NCBI RefSeq assembly: GCF_004664715.2
Contig: NC_051072.1
Span: 44,500,142-44,564,141, forward strand
Direction: 5' to 3'
DNA length: 64,000 bases
From: Peromyscus leucopus
Taxonomy: Eukaryota; Chordata; Mammalia; Rodentia; Cricetidae
Part shown: in pieces, positions 22,878 through 33,474 of the stretch
How positions within the stretch are numbered: position 1 is the first letter of the stretch
Layout: each line of letters starts with the position of its first letter
Made by a program: the position numbers and the translations under genes
Notes under the pieces: model-generated
Databases searched by the model: none
The model's input: only the letters and a program-made list of their open reading frames with translations
Told to the model about the DNA's origin: nothing

Positions 22878-23005
22878 TGAGCTGAATGTGGTGACTCACA
22901 CCTGTAATCCCAGTACTTGGGAGGCTGAGGCAGGAGGATTGCCATGGGCTTGTTGAGACTAACCTGAGCTACAGAGTGAGACTCTGTCTTACAAAAACAA
23001 AACAA
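22878..23005 (+). mobile_element. Proto-B1-like SINE
   Basis: CACACCTGTAATCCCAGTAC, GGAGGCTGAGGCAGGAGGAT, GAGTGAGACTCTGTCTTAC and an A-rich end: the older 7SL-derived form. Confidence 0.8.
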
Positions 23006-23249
23006 AGAAAAGGGAACCACTCTGGAAAGCAGCAGTCTGGCATGAACCTTGATGTGTTTATTTCTTTTGGGTATTTTTTTCTCTTCTAGAGATCCACACT
23101 GGAAAGGTGTGTATATGTCTGTGTATCTTTATGTGATACTGAAAAATTAATACAACAAATAGGTGAATTATTACATGTTCACATGACATACAAACTATAA
23201 GGTTATGTTTTTGAAGAAAATTTAATGAGAAAATACTCAACTTACTTTT

Positions 23250-23640
23250 TTTTGCATGTTTATGTGTGGTATGCATGTATATTTGCCTGTTCACATGTGT
23301 GTAGGCACATGTGTGTATGTGGGGGTCCACATGTATGCATGTGTACACATGTGTGTGTGTGAAGGCCAGAGGTGAGCACTAAGTACTTTCTTCAATCACT
23401 TTCAATTTATAGGCTGAAGCAGGATGTCTCACTTGAACCCAGATCTTGCTAAGCCAGCTAATCTAGGTACCCAGATTGCTGTGGGGATCACTGTCCACAC
23501 CTCCTATTGGCTGGGATTACGAGTGGGCCACACCTACCCAGAATTGACATAGTTTCTGGGAATTCAAACTCCATTTCTCACATTTTCCTCATGCTTACAT
23601 GGCAAGCACTTACCCTGCTGATCCATCGACCAACCCTTCC
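23250..23640 (-). mobile_element. B4-type SINE
   Basis: Composite reverse-oriented SINE: GTGTGTGAAGGCCAGAGGTG, a mid part GGCTGGGATTACGAGTGGGC, then GGCAAGCACTTACCCTGCTG. Preceded by a CATGTGTG-rich tail. Confidence 0.65.
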
Positions 23641-23647
23641 AATGTAG

Positions 23648-23842
23648 TTTTTTTGTTGTTTGTTTTTGCTTTGTTATGGTTGGTGGTGGTTGTTTTTGGA
23701 GACAGGGTCTCACTATGTAGCTTTGGCTGTCATGGAACTCACTCACTATATAGACCAGGCTGGCATCAAACTCACAGAGATCCACCGGCCTCTGCCTCCA
23801 GAGTGCTGGGATTAAAGGTATATACCAAAATGTCCAGCTTAA
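23648..23842 (-). mobile_element. B1 SINE
   Basis: GGAGACAGGGTCTCACTATG, CACAGAGATCCACCGGCCTC, CTGGGATTAAAGGTATA. Confidence 0.88.
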
Positions 23843-24629
23843 GTGTAGATTTTTTAATTGGTAGTACTCTTATCAACTTTGGATATGTTCAAAATGAAGA
23901 TAATGCAACTGAATGGAATTTATTTCATCAAAACTTCATAGGGTGGTGGGGAAATTTTCCCGTGCCTCTACAATCCAATGCTATGCCCTCCATATAACAA
24001 AGACACTCTGTTCTTCTGAAAGTCCTAATCATAAGAACTCAGAGTCATTTCTCACCAGTCCTCTAGGTCTCTGTAGAATCCAGTGGGACAGGCAACAACA
24101 ATCTCTCCTTGTCTCTTTCCTCTGCTACTTTAAGCTAACAGGAAGAAAGCATTTGATCTACAGGAAGCAGTCCTTAGATGGAGTGATTCTCTTGTATCTT
24201 AATGTGCTCCTCCAATTTCTTTTCCCTCAGATATAATCCCTGTTCTTCATCTTTCTGTGCCACTTGTCATAAGGAGGGATTCCAGAGGGCAGGACACAGG
24301 CCTGAAGCCACCATGAGCTCCTCCATGAAGCCATCCTCCTCACAGTGGTGAGTTCTGTGGTACCCATTTTAATGCAACTGTGCTAAGGGGCTCGGAGATG
24401 AAAATAGGATGAGATGCCTGCCTCATGTTCCATTACGACCTTGAAAACTTGGCTGTATGAATAGGAAAAGTCCTTAGTCCCACTTTCAAGGGATGCAAGT
24501 GTCCACTTCTACCAGGTGGTCAAGCTAAAAGGATGAAGAAACTGGAGGCAGCACATTCTGTAAATGTTTGTTAGGTAACAAGTGAAAGGAAAACCCCGTC
24601 CCAGAAGGGACTTTCAGTACTGCAGATCA
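23843..24629. other. Unique sequence
   Basis: About 790 bp with no recognised gene or repeat. A short open frame (23913-24236, plus) has no support. Confidence 0.35.
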
Positions 24630-24800
24630 GTAGATCCAAGAGCCCGCGTGCCGTTCTCTACCTGCTGCCCGTGGATCAGGATGTAAGCTCTTAGCTACTG
24701 CTCCAGCACCCTCCTACCTGCCTGCCACCATGCTCCCCATCAAGATAGTCATGGACTAAACCTCTGAAACTGTAAACAAACTCCCAACTAAATGCTTCCT
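24630..24800 (+). mobile_element. MaLR-type LTR fragment
   Basis: TGCCACCATGCTCCCCATCA, ATGGACTAAACCTCTGAAAC, CTAAATGCTTCC: same family as 14886-15130. Confidence 0.55.
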
Positions 24801-24894
24801 TTCATTTAAAAAGAAGAGAAGGCCACATACCTCTGAAGGTACCTGTATGAAACCTGCATCTTAAAAGGTCTTATAATAAAAAAAAAAAAAAAAA

Positions 24895-25350
24895 AGCCCA
24901 GAGCCAGATATTGAAGTGAAAGCTGGAAGATCAGAGAAGCAGAACGAACACAGTCAACCTCACCTCACCAATCCCTTAGCCAATCCTGTTTCCACAAATC
25001 CTCAGACTGAAAGCCTCTGCGTCCTCACCCCTGAGGGTCTCAGTTCCTGTCTCCTCATGCCTTATATACTGTTCTCCACCCAGCCATGTCACTTCCTGGG
25101 ATTAAAGGCGTGTGTGCTTTCCAGGCAAAGGCATGAGATCTCAAGTGCTAAGATTAAAGGCATGTGCCCCCACTGCCGGACTTTGTTCCCAGTGTGGCCT
25201 TGAACTCACAGAGATCCAGAGAGATCTCTGCTTTCCTACTGATAGGATTAAGGGTGTGTGCCACCACTGTCTAGTCTCTATGTCTAATCTAGTGGCTGGC
25301 TCTGTCCTCTGATCTCCAGGTAAGTTTATTAGGGTACATAATATATCACC
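24895..25350 (-). mobile_element. LTR with embedded B1-like units (family of 43772-44184)
   Basis: Reverse member of a six-copy LTR family in this window. Read in reverse it starts near TGGTGATATAT, has AATAAACTTACCTGGAGATC, two B1-like stretches (the GATTAAAGGC boxes on the plus strand at about 25098 and 25150, with a third near 25247) and ends in the CTGGCTC block. A poly-A tract abuts it at 24879-24895. Confidence 0.65.
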
Positions 25351-25374
25351 ATATTTAGGGTACACAGTATCTCA

Positions 25375-25409
25375 CCAAACATATGTACAATACCTTAAAC
25401 AAGAGTAGA

Positions 25410-25451
<42 letters not shown>

Positions 25452-26250
25452 AAAATAACCTTAAGTTTGCAGCAGTATACAAAAATTCATACCAATATAA
25501 AATATTTGAGACTAGTGGTTGTTCAAAAATAGACTCAACAACCCACCCTTTTATCCCATTATTTTTATAACTTCCCTTTTCCCCTTCAGAACGAGATCCC
25601 TGAATCAAATCTCCTAGGTTCAGCTTTTTTCTTGAACATGACCAATAACAACTTATAACCAACTCCCCTAAACAATGACAAACATCCATAACCCACAGAA
25701 TAATAAACAACCACCCACCCCACCTCTTGGGAATGTGGGCATCATGTTCTCTAGACAGCTTCCTGTTGTCTGGGGGTAATGGGAACTTTAGGGGACCCTG
25801 AGAAAATTGAGATACTGGTCAAGTCCTAAGAGAGCTAGCTGTATTATTTGTTGTTTAGTCTCTGTGTGATTGGAAAGTGTAGAGCTCATTTGAAGTCTTG
25901 GCTGAATAGCCTGTGAGACTGGACCATCTCAGCTAATAACTTTGAAGTTGTTCTAGATGCAGAATTTTGAGGAAACTGCAACAGAGGCATTCTGAGAAGC
26001 TAGATCACTTGGGCTACTTGTCTTCATTGATGATTGGTCCTTTTTTTTTCTTTCTGAAAACACATACTTTTAAAGTTAATATATATATGCATTAACACAA
26101 GTGTGGAATGAACAGTATGCACAGCTCAGTTAAAATGATTTTTTGTCCTATGTTTGAGCAGGTAAACACATTTGTCAATGTTAAAAGTCCATCTGGACTG
26201 TATAACCAAACCTCCCTCCATGCCATATAAAAGGATGGCATGTAATAATG

Positions 26251-26292
<42 letters not shown>

Positions 26293-26640
26293 CATGAGGA
26301 CAGTAGGCAATAAGAGTTACGTGACTCACCCAGTCTCAGAGCTGTGCCCTAGGAGAGGGATCAGCACACATGTCCCTGTCCTGTAGTCTTCCTTGGCTCC
26401 TTTCTTCAGGTCGGTAGCCAAGATTTTCAGGAGGTCTCCTCCAATCAAAGCTGATCTTTATTAATTTTGAAGAAAACCATAACTTTTTGTTTTCTGTGGA
26501 AACAAAGTCACAACCTCTCTCCAAACACAACATATTTTCTGAATTCCATTTTGAAGTTAAGACATTATTAAAAATATGTAGGCTGGTTTAATTTAGCAGT
26601 TTCCATAATCTAATGTCTCTCAGCAGCTATTTTTTTTTAC
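25375..26640. repeat. Unclassified ERV-like repeat, copy 3
   Basis: Best-kept copy of the family seen at 1-1700 and 15845-17110. Shared strings include AAACAAGAGTAGAAA, CATCCATAACCCA and the CATGTTCTCTAGACAGCTTC segment followed by AATTGAGATACTGGTCAAGT. It contains a (TA)n tract at 25412-25446 and about 15 AAT units at 26243-26290. No coding frame. Confidence 0.5.
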
Positions 26641-27234
26641 ATTAGCATTTAAAAATTTCAAATTCAATGAAGTACCATACAGGATCCAGACACCTTGTGT
26701 ATTTCCTATCTTTATGTGGCTTATTGCTTTTATACTACTTTATTCTCTCCTTAAAGACTTTATTATTTCCAAATGCTTTTTTTTCCATGACTGCCTATAC
26801 CCATTTTCTTTTCTTTCTTCTGCATCTAAGCATATTTTAAAATATACTGTACCTTTAGAGGTCTTCTGTGTCTGGACCTGGATTTACTGCAGCGTTCTCT
26901 AACTGTGTGAGACAAATCTTAAACTGCCATGTCAGCCCCTGTGCAGCTCAGATTGGTGCATGGCATGGCGCTGGCAGCTGGCTCCAGCCCGCAGGAAGCA
27001 CTGGATGTTCAGGAATGGCACAGCACCCTGGGTCCTGTGATCTGACTGTGGCTCACAGTCGATTTCGTCTGTGTCAGCACAGCGGCCCTGTTCCCTCTGG
27101 TCACAGTGTGCACAGAGCACCTGGTCCTCACACATGCCTGCTCCATCTTCGGACCTTTGCTCACCAAAGTGAGCCTTGCACACTCCACGGACTTAGGTCA
27201 TGTTTTCTATACATCCTGCCAACCTCTGTCTGTG

Positions 27235-27238
<4 letters not shown>
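26641..27238. other. Unique sequence with a 181-codon open frame
   Basis: 26868-27413 (plus) is open for 181 codons, but the last third translates a GA microsatellite (Arg-Glu repeats). The first part (26870-27230) is GC-richer than its surroundings and open in more than one frame. I do not recognise a protein family, so I do not call a gene. Confidence 0.3.

Positions 27239-27279
<41 letters not shown>
27239..27279. repeat. (GA)n microsatellite
   Basis: About 20 GA units. Confidence 0.97.
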
Positions 27280-27283
<4 letters not shown>

Positions 27284-27836
27284 GACAGACAGAGACAGAG
27301 ACACAAAGAGACAGAGTGTGAGTGAACATGCACTCATCACCGAGGAGGCATTTGCTGTGACCTCCATTAACCTTACAGCCTTTGTCTCTCATTTCCTGAT
27401 TATCGTCTTTTGATCTCAGTTGACTTTTTAGTGAAGAAATGCTTGAGTTTCTCTCTCTTCTCTGCATAATTCTAGTTTATTCTGTGTCACCATGGAGATT
27501 ACACTGAAAATACTAGAAACCCCACCACTCCTCTGTGAACTCAGGCCTCTTACCAACAGACAGAACGCTGCTCTCAACCCTGCCCCGCCGCTCCAGGGAC
27601 TGGTGTCACAAGAGACATCTCTGTGCACTTGAGTCTCGTCACTGCTGTTTGGGGGCTTGTGACATGTCTCTCACAGTTTGGAGGAAACAGAGTTCATCCT
27701 TTCTGACTGTGGGTGGAGTCGCCTCTACGGAAGTTCTTTATTTCTTCTTGAGGTTCTGAATTCCTGGGTCATCTCATCTGAAATCCCTTCACTCAGTGTT
27801 CATCTCTGGGAGCTTCTTAATGTCTTCCTCATTTCT

Positions 27837-28021
27837 TTTTTTTTTTTTTTCTTTGTCTTTTTGTTGTTGTTGTTGGTTTTTTGAGACAGGGTTTCTCTAT
27901 GTAGCTTTGTGCCTTTCCTGGAACTCACTTGGTAGCCCAGGCTGGCCTCGAACTCACAGAGATCCGCCTGCCTCTGCCTCCCAAGTGCTGGGATTAAAGG
28001 TGTGCACCACCACCGCCCGGC
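27837..28021 (-). mobile_element. B1 SINE, young
   Basis: Reverse B1 with poly-T head and CGCCCGGC end. Perfect 15-bp target duplication GTCTTCCTCATTTCT (27822-27836 and 28022-28036). Confidence 0.96.
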
Positions 28022-28127
28022 GTCTTCCTCATTTCTAGAGGAATGTTTTACTAGAGAATCATAGTTCATACAGTGTGCTTGCTTTCATTTCATATTGCAT
28101 AAATTGACCCATTTTCTTCTGACCTCT

Positions 28128-28129
<2 letters not shown>

Positions 28130-28185
<56 letters not shown>
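28130..28185. repeat. (TG)n microsatellite
   Basis: About 28 TG units at the head of a B4-type SINE. Confidence 0.97.
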
Positions 28186-28187
<2 letters not shown>

Positions 28188-28189
28188 CA

Positions 28190-28505
28190 TGCTGTATGTA
28201 TATTGACATGCATTTGTCCTACCACGTGTGTGGAGATTAGAGGACACTTTTGCTGCCGGTCCTTACCTTCCCGCGTGTTTGAAGCAAGGGCTGTGACTTG
28301 ATAGCACATATGCCGGGTTACCTGGCCCCAAGCCCCCAGGCATTTTCCTATCTCCATTGCCTTTCCTGCTTCTAGGGAGTTCTGACATTACAGGTGTGTG
28401 CTGCTTCGTCCAACCTTCACATGGACTCTGGGAATTCACACTGAGGTCCTCACACTCTGCAAGGCAAATGTTCTAACCACTCACCTATCTATCTCCAAGG
28501 TCCCC
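28190..28505 (-). mobile_element. B4-type SINE
   Basis: Reverse composite SINE: GAGATTAGAGGACACTTTTG, CTAGGGAGTTCTGACATTAC, TCCTCACACTCTGCAAGGCA. Confidence 0.6.
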
Positions 28506-29039
28506 ACCCAGATGGTTGTTTTTTTTTTTTTTAATGAGAATCCAATGGCCTTGGAAAGTATGAGAAAGGTATCTTCCTGACGGCCTCACTGTGATAATAA
28601 ATATGCTCTATTATATTATATATATATATATATATATATGAACGGAACATTTTTTCTGTAAGTTAAGCTGTAGCATCATCTTGGGCCCACCGGTCAGAAT
28701 TCAAAGAACAAGTGCCGTGGAGGGTGCAGATATGAGGATGGCAAAGCAGGAGGCACAGCAGACATTCAAACCAGAAGCCTGAGCACATCCTCCAGGCTCT
28801 GATTTCTAAACGCCTAATGCCAGTCTCCACGGCCCACCTGAGCCAGAGCCTGGGCGGCCCGCCCAGCCGTGTCAGGGCTGGTCCTGCTATGACCTCACGA
28901 GGGGCGATTGTGAGCGGTCCGGCCAGCAGATGTTAAGCTGTGGCCCGGCCAGGATTCCTTTGGGTGTGTGGAGAGGAGGTGTGGAGCGGTGCCCTGTGTG
29001 ATTTTTCTGTTATCAATCGAGGCTGTGTGCGAATTTTCC
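28506..29039. other. Unique sequence
   Basis: Contains a (TA)n tract at 28609-28639 and a GC-richer part at 28680-28960. No gene recognised. Confidence 0.35.
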
Positions 29040-29308
29040 ATTTGATTGTTTGGTTTGTGTGTGTGCTTGTGTTTGTATGTGCCTGTGTGTCTAGATGTGT
29101 GTTGGTAGATTTGCTTATATGTGTGGCTTGTGCTTGTGTGCTTGTGTTTGTATATGTATGTGTGTCTAGATGTGTGTGTGCCTTGTGTGTCTGTGTGCGT
29201 GGTATGTGTATCTTTTTGCATTTAAGTTCACTTGTGTGTAAGTACCTGTTTGAATGTGCACCTGTGTGTTTTTTGTGTGTGGGTAGGCATACCTGTGGGT
29301 GAGTGTGA

Positions 29309-29357
<49 letters not shown>

Positions 29358-29400
29358 TGTCCTATGGGTGCGCGTGTGGGTAGGTGTGGGAACACCTGTG
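29040..29400. repeat. GT-rich tract with (GT)n
   Basis: Irregular TGTGTG-rich sequence. A pure (GT)n core lies at 29309-29354. Open frames here are Cys/Val artefacts. Confidence 0.95.
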
Positions 29401-29577
29401 TGTGGGAAAGTGTTGACTCTGGGAGTCAACTTGACCATTGTACCTAAGGTAGGTCATCTATCTTGTTTTTTGAGACAGTCTCTCTCACTGAACTGGAGCT
29501 GGTCAAGTGTTCCCAGGGATCTGCTGTGCCAACTCTGCAATCTGAGATTAAAAAAGCACTCAACTGAGATATATATA

Positions 29578-29730
29578 TTTTTGGTTTTTCGAGACAGCAT
29601 TTCTCTGTGTAGCTTTGCGCCTTTCCTGGATCTCACTCTGTAGCCCAGGCTGGCCTTGAACTCACAGAGATCCACCTGGCTCTGCCTCCCGAGTGCTGGG
29701 ATTAAAGGCATTCACCACCACCGCCCGGCT
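29578..29730 (-). mobile_element. B1 SINE
   Basis: GGTTTTTCGAGACAGCATTT, GCGCCTTTCCTGGATCTCAC, CGCCCGGCT end. Confidence 0.93.
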
Positions 29731-29878
29731 AAAAAAAATTTTTAACAATTTTTTTAACTGATTTTTTTTTATACTAGGTTTCTAGAGATGGAATGAGGTC
29801 CTCCTGTTTTGCATGGGCAGCAATTTAACTACTAAACTATCTTCCCAGCCTGTGGCTATTTGAGGTGTTTGGGGTTTG

Positions 29879-29880
<2 letters not shown>

Positions 29881-29931
<51 letters not shown>

Positions 29932-30070
29932 CATGAGAGACAGGGTTTCTTTGTGTAGCCCTGGCTGTCCTGGACCTTTCTCTGTAGACCAGGCTGGCCT
30001 CAAACCCTGAGATCCACCTGCCTCTGCCTCTGGAGTGCTGGGACTAAAGGTATGGGTCACCATAGCTCGG
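29881..30070 (-). mobile_element. B1 SINE with 50-nt poly-T
   Basis: Very long T run (29881-29931), then GACAGGGTTTCTTTGTGTAG and CTGGGACTAAAGGTATGGGT. A worn tRNA-derived SINE lies just left (about 29760-29855). Confidence 0.9.
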
Positions 30071-30299
30071 TGTTTGAGTTTTACTTTTGATGTTTTGGGT
30101 TTTCTGGCTTCTTGGTTTGGGCTGGTTTCAGGTTTGTTAGATTTTGTTTGAAATTTTCTTTGTTTTTTTTTTTTTATTATTTTTACATTTTGGGGGATTT
30201 TGTGTCACCTTTGGTTTTCTGAATTTGTTTTGCTTTTCTAGGTTTTCTTATTGTATTTTTGCTTTGTTTGGGGTTTTAGATTTTTGATTATTTGTGTTT

Positions 30300-31290
30300 T
30301 TTAAAGATACAGCATTTTTGAGAATTTCATACGTTCATAGAATATATTTTATATTCACTACCCACTCTTTCCAACTTCTCCTAGATCTCCCCTATGTCTA
30401 CTCTCCCCACCTCCAATTCCTCTCTCTCTCTCTCTCTCTCTCAATAGGCAATTGATCCCAATTTGTGCTCATATGTTCATGGGTGTGGGGACATCCATTG
30501 CAGTGTGGGTGGCCTAGCAGGAGCCACGTTCTTGAGGAGAAATGACTCTCCCTTCCCCAGAAACCATCAGCTGTCAGTGGCTCCTATTGGTAGTCATGCT
30601 GGACTACCCTGCTCGGTTTTGGGCAGGTCTTGGGCAGGCAGCCACAGCCGCAGTCAGCTCGTGAGTGCAGCGGTCCTGTCATGCCAAGAAGATGATAATT
30701 TGCTCTGGTCCCTCCCACCCTCTGGGTCTTACAACCTGTCTGCCCCCTCTTCCATGATGGTCCCTGAACCTTAGAGGAGGAAGGGTGTGATGTGGACATC
30801 CCGTTGGTGTCTGAGCACTGACACTCTATTCTTTGACAAGTTGTAAATTTCTATGTAAACATTTGCACAAATAAATTACTCTGATGAGATCTGAGAGTTG
30901 CACTAATAAATCCAAAGATTTGATGCAAGGATCCACATATGAATGGGAACATGAGAACATGCCATGCTTGCCTTTCTGGGTCCGGGTCACCTCAGTGTAA
31001 TGTTTCCCAGTTCCATCCATCTACTTAGAAATTTCATAATGTCAGTTTTCTTTGTAGCTGAATAAAATTCCATTTTGTATGGGTACCACATTTTCATTAG
31101 CCCTTTGTCAGCTGATGGATGTCTAGGCTGTTTACATATCCCAGCTATTGTGAATAGAGCAGCACTGAATGCGGGTGAGCAAGTGTCTCTGCAGCAGGAA
31201 ATAGAGTCCCTTGCCATTCAGAATGAAGTAAGACAAAAATCTCAAAGTTTTAATTTGAATTTCCTGATGGCCAAGGATGGTGAATATTAA
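30300..31290 (-). mobile_element. Old L1 3' end
   Basis: Minus-strand L1. 30300-30440 matches the worn 3' UTR; 30820-31270 is the ORF2 tail (reverse frames give AFSAALFTIAGICKQPRHPS and WYPYKMEFYSATKKTDIMKF, the usual L1 end strings). Stops are present; not functional. Confidence 0.75.
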
Positions 31291-31299
31291 TATACACTA

Positions 31300-31300
<1 letters not shown>

Positions 31301-31346
<46 letters not shown>
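31301..31346. repeat. (CA)n microsatellite
   Basis: About 23 CA units, 570 bp upstream of the kinase gene. Confidence 0.97.
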
Positions 31347-31350
<4 letters not shown>

Positions 31351-31905
31351 CCATTTGTGTGTCTTCTGAGAAATCTCTTTTCAGTTCCCTATCCCAATTA
31401 TTCATTATGTTGTTCTTAGTGTTTGTTATTTATTTATTTACTTATTTATTTATTTTTAGTTATTTGTATATTCTAGAAGCTTTTGCGAGCTTTGTTATAT
31501 TTTGTTTTGATTTCTAGGTTTTTAGTTTTTAATATATTTTGTTTGTTTGTTTGGAGTTTGGTTTGTTTTTCTCTAATTTTTTATTGCTTGGATTTTCTAA
31601 TTTTTTTCATTTCTGCATCCTTTCTATATTTCTTTGTATGTTTTTTCTTCTTAAGTAATTAGTGGTCTTTATTCTCAATGTTGCTGAGCTGGGGTCCTCC
31701 TTCCTAGTGACCTGCAAGTAGTTTTTTTAATTTGGATTTTCTTGGCTTTGTGTGTGGTTTTGGTTTTCTTGGTTTTTGTTGTAGTTGTTAGTTGTTTGAT
31801 AGAATTTTAGGTTTTCTATTCTTTTTTTTTTCCATTATTTTCATTTTCATTTCCAATTTCTTCTCTCTTTCTCCTTTTTATCTTTCTCTTAGGTAGCATT
31901 TATAT
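31347..31905. other. T-rich 5' flank of the kinase gene
   Basis: Strongly T-rich with TTTATT and TTTG runs. Just before the kinase start, a pyrimidine tract followed by TTTCTCTTAG (31883-31892) looks like a 3' splice site, so the coding exon may be joined to an upstream non-coding exon. No TATA or CpG island was identified. Confidence 0.4.
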
Positions 31906-31917
31906 TTGTTACCAATA

Positions 31918-33474
31918 ATGTTCTCCTGTTGTGAAAAGGAGTGTGCAGAACTTGTAGATAATTGTTCAGAGTTCGTGGAGGATTATGCAGGGCTCAGATC
32001 TAACTCCAGCCTCCTGGATCCAGAGAGCTTCTACTCGCAGTATGTGGTCTTGAAGACCATTGGCAGTGGAGCCTTTGCCAAAGTAAAACTGGCCCACCAC
32101 CGCCTCACAGGCACCCCGGTGGCTGTCAAAGTACTTCAGAAAAGGAAGATGTGGTGCTTTGCAGTCATGAATGAGGTAAATATTATGAAGCTGATGAACC
32201 ACCCCAACATCATCTCCCTTCTCCAAGTGATTGAGGCTGACAAGAGAACGTACCTCATCATGGAGCTGTTTGAGGGAAAAGAACTTTATAAGTACGTCCA
32301 AAAGGCTGGCCACCTGCAGGAGGACCATGCCCGGGGGATCTTCAGGCAAATCCTAAGTGCCGTGAGCTACTGCCATAAGCAGGGAATAATTCATCGGGAC
32401 CTGAAACCAGACAACATCATGGTGGATGGGAACGGAAAAGTCAAAATCATCGACTTTGGCCTTGGCACCCAACTCAAGCCTGGGCAAAATGTTGGATTTT
32501 TCATTGGGCCTTATGCCTTTTGTGCTCCGGAACTCTTACTTGAACTTTGTCATGGGCCCAAGGCCGACATATGGGCCTTGGGCGTGGTCCTATATTTCAT
32601 GGTGGTCGGAAAACTCCCATTTTGCGCTGTCATCTCGCCAGAGCTCAAAATGCAGATTGTGAAAGGGAATTATACCGTCCCCTTGGGCCTGTCAAAAGAA
32701 CTCCAGGACCTGCTCAGCCTCTTAATGAGAGTCAACCCCAAGCGTAGGCCAACAGCAGATGAAGTGATGACACACTCCTGGCTTAGGAAAGACACGGAGG
32801 CTTCACCGAATGACCGTGAAGAAATGGTCCCCAGCTTGCCCGACCCTGCAATTGTGGAAGCCATGGAACGGATTGGGTTCCAAGCCCAGGACATCAAAGA
32901 CTCATTATGTCACAGGAAATTCGACCAGACCATGGCATCCTATTGCTTACTGCAAAGGCAGGCTCTCCAGGGGCCGAGCTGCACAACCTCAGCTCAACCC
33001 GTGAACCCAGGGGTGGCGCCATTCCCTTCCCTAGAGGACCTTATTGCTTTCCCTCTACCACCCAGGAGGGGGAGCAGTGAGCCCACCCTTGGCACATTGC
33101 TCAGAGGATCACCCACTAGTGGTCAGGTGTCTGCCTATGGCCAGCAGACAGGTCAAAATGGAGACAGAAGGGCCACAGAGTACGCCATTCCTCTCCACAC
33201 GCCACTCCAGAGGACACTCACTTTGGACCAAGACCACCAACGCTCCAAGAGTGCCCCCTGCATTTACTCAAGGAGTACCAGCAGTGATAACATGGAAGAC
33301 AACTTCCGCCCCCACGGTGCCTCAGCAAAGGGCAAGTCCACCCGAAGCTGGGGCCAGCCTCGAGGCTTGAGGGCATGGACAAGGGGGATAGGAGACGCCA
33401 TGATGAGACTGTGCTGCTGTTGTCCATCAAGGAAATCTCACCAGGGGCAGAACAGAGTCTCCCCTCAGAAATGA
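31918..33474 (+). CDS. Sperm motility kinase (Smok family), intact single-exon gene
   Basis: 518-residue Ser/Thr kinase of the AMPK/MARK-like group, related to mouse Smok genes, which are expressed in the male germ line; the Smok-Tcr variant is the t-complex responder. ATG 31918 is chosen; the frame is open 12 bp further up only through a TTG. N-terminal extension 1-41 has several Cys. Kinase domain about 42-289: glycine loop GSGAFAKV 49-56, Lys71, Glu86, HRDLKPDN 159-166, DFG 179-181, APE 203-205. A UBA-like segment is at about 309-345 (DPAIVEAMERIGF). The tail to 518 is Ser/Arg-rich with CCCCC-type Cys near 493-497 and ends GQNRVSPQK, close to the mouse Smok end. No stop or frameshift; no intron within the CDS. 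Catalytic residues are all present. The activation-segment Thr that LKB1 phosphorylates in MARKs is not present (FFIGPYAFCAPE). Which Smok paralogue it is cannot be told here. Confidence 0.93.
   Translation: MFSCCEKECAELVDNCSEFVEDYAGLRSNSSLLDPESFYSQYVVLKTIGSGAFAKVKLAHHRLTGTPVAVKVLQKRKMWCFAVMNEVNIMKLMNHPNIISLLQVIEADKRTYLIMELFEGKELYKYVQKAGHLQEDHARGIFRQILSAVSYCHKQGIIHRDLKPDNIMVDGNGKVKIIDFGLGTQLKPGQNVGFFIGPYAFCAPELLLELCHGPKADIWALGVVLYFMVVGKLPFCAVISPELKMQIVKGNYTVPLGLSKELQDLLSLLMRVNPKRRPTADEVMTHSWLRKDTEASPNDREEMVPSLPDPAIVEAMERIGFQAQDIKDSLCHRKFDQTMASYCLLQRQALQGPSCTTSAQPVNPGVAPFPSLEDLIAFPLPPRRGSSEPTLGTLLRGSPTSGQVSAYGQQTGQNGDRRATEYAIPLHTPLQRTLTLDQDHQRSKSAPCIYSRSTSSDNMEDNFRPHGASAKGKSTRSWGQPRGLRAWTRGIGDAMMRLCCCCPSRKSHQGQNRVSPQK

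Noticed and set aside
26868..27413. 181-codon plus-strand open frame as a gene
   Set aside because: Its last part translates a GA microsatellite, there is no recognised domain, and other frames are equally open.
28940..29447. Cys/Val-rich open frames
   Set aside because: Translations of GT-rich simple sequence.
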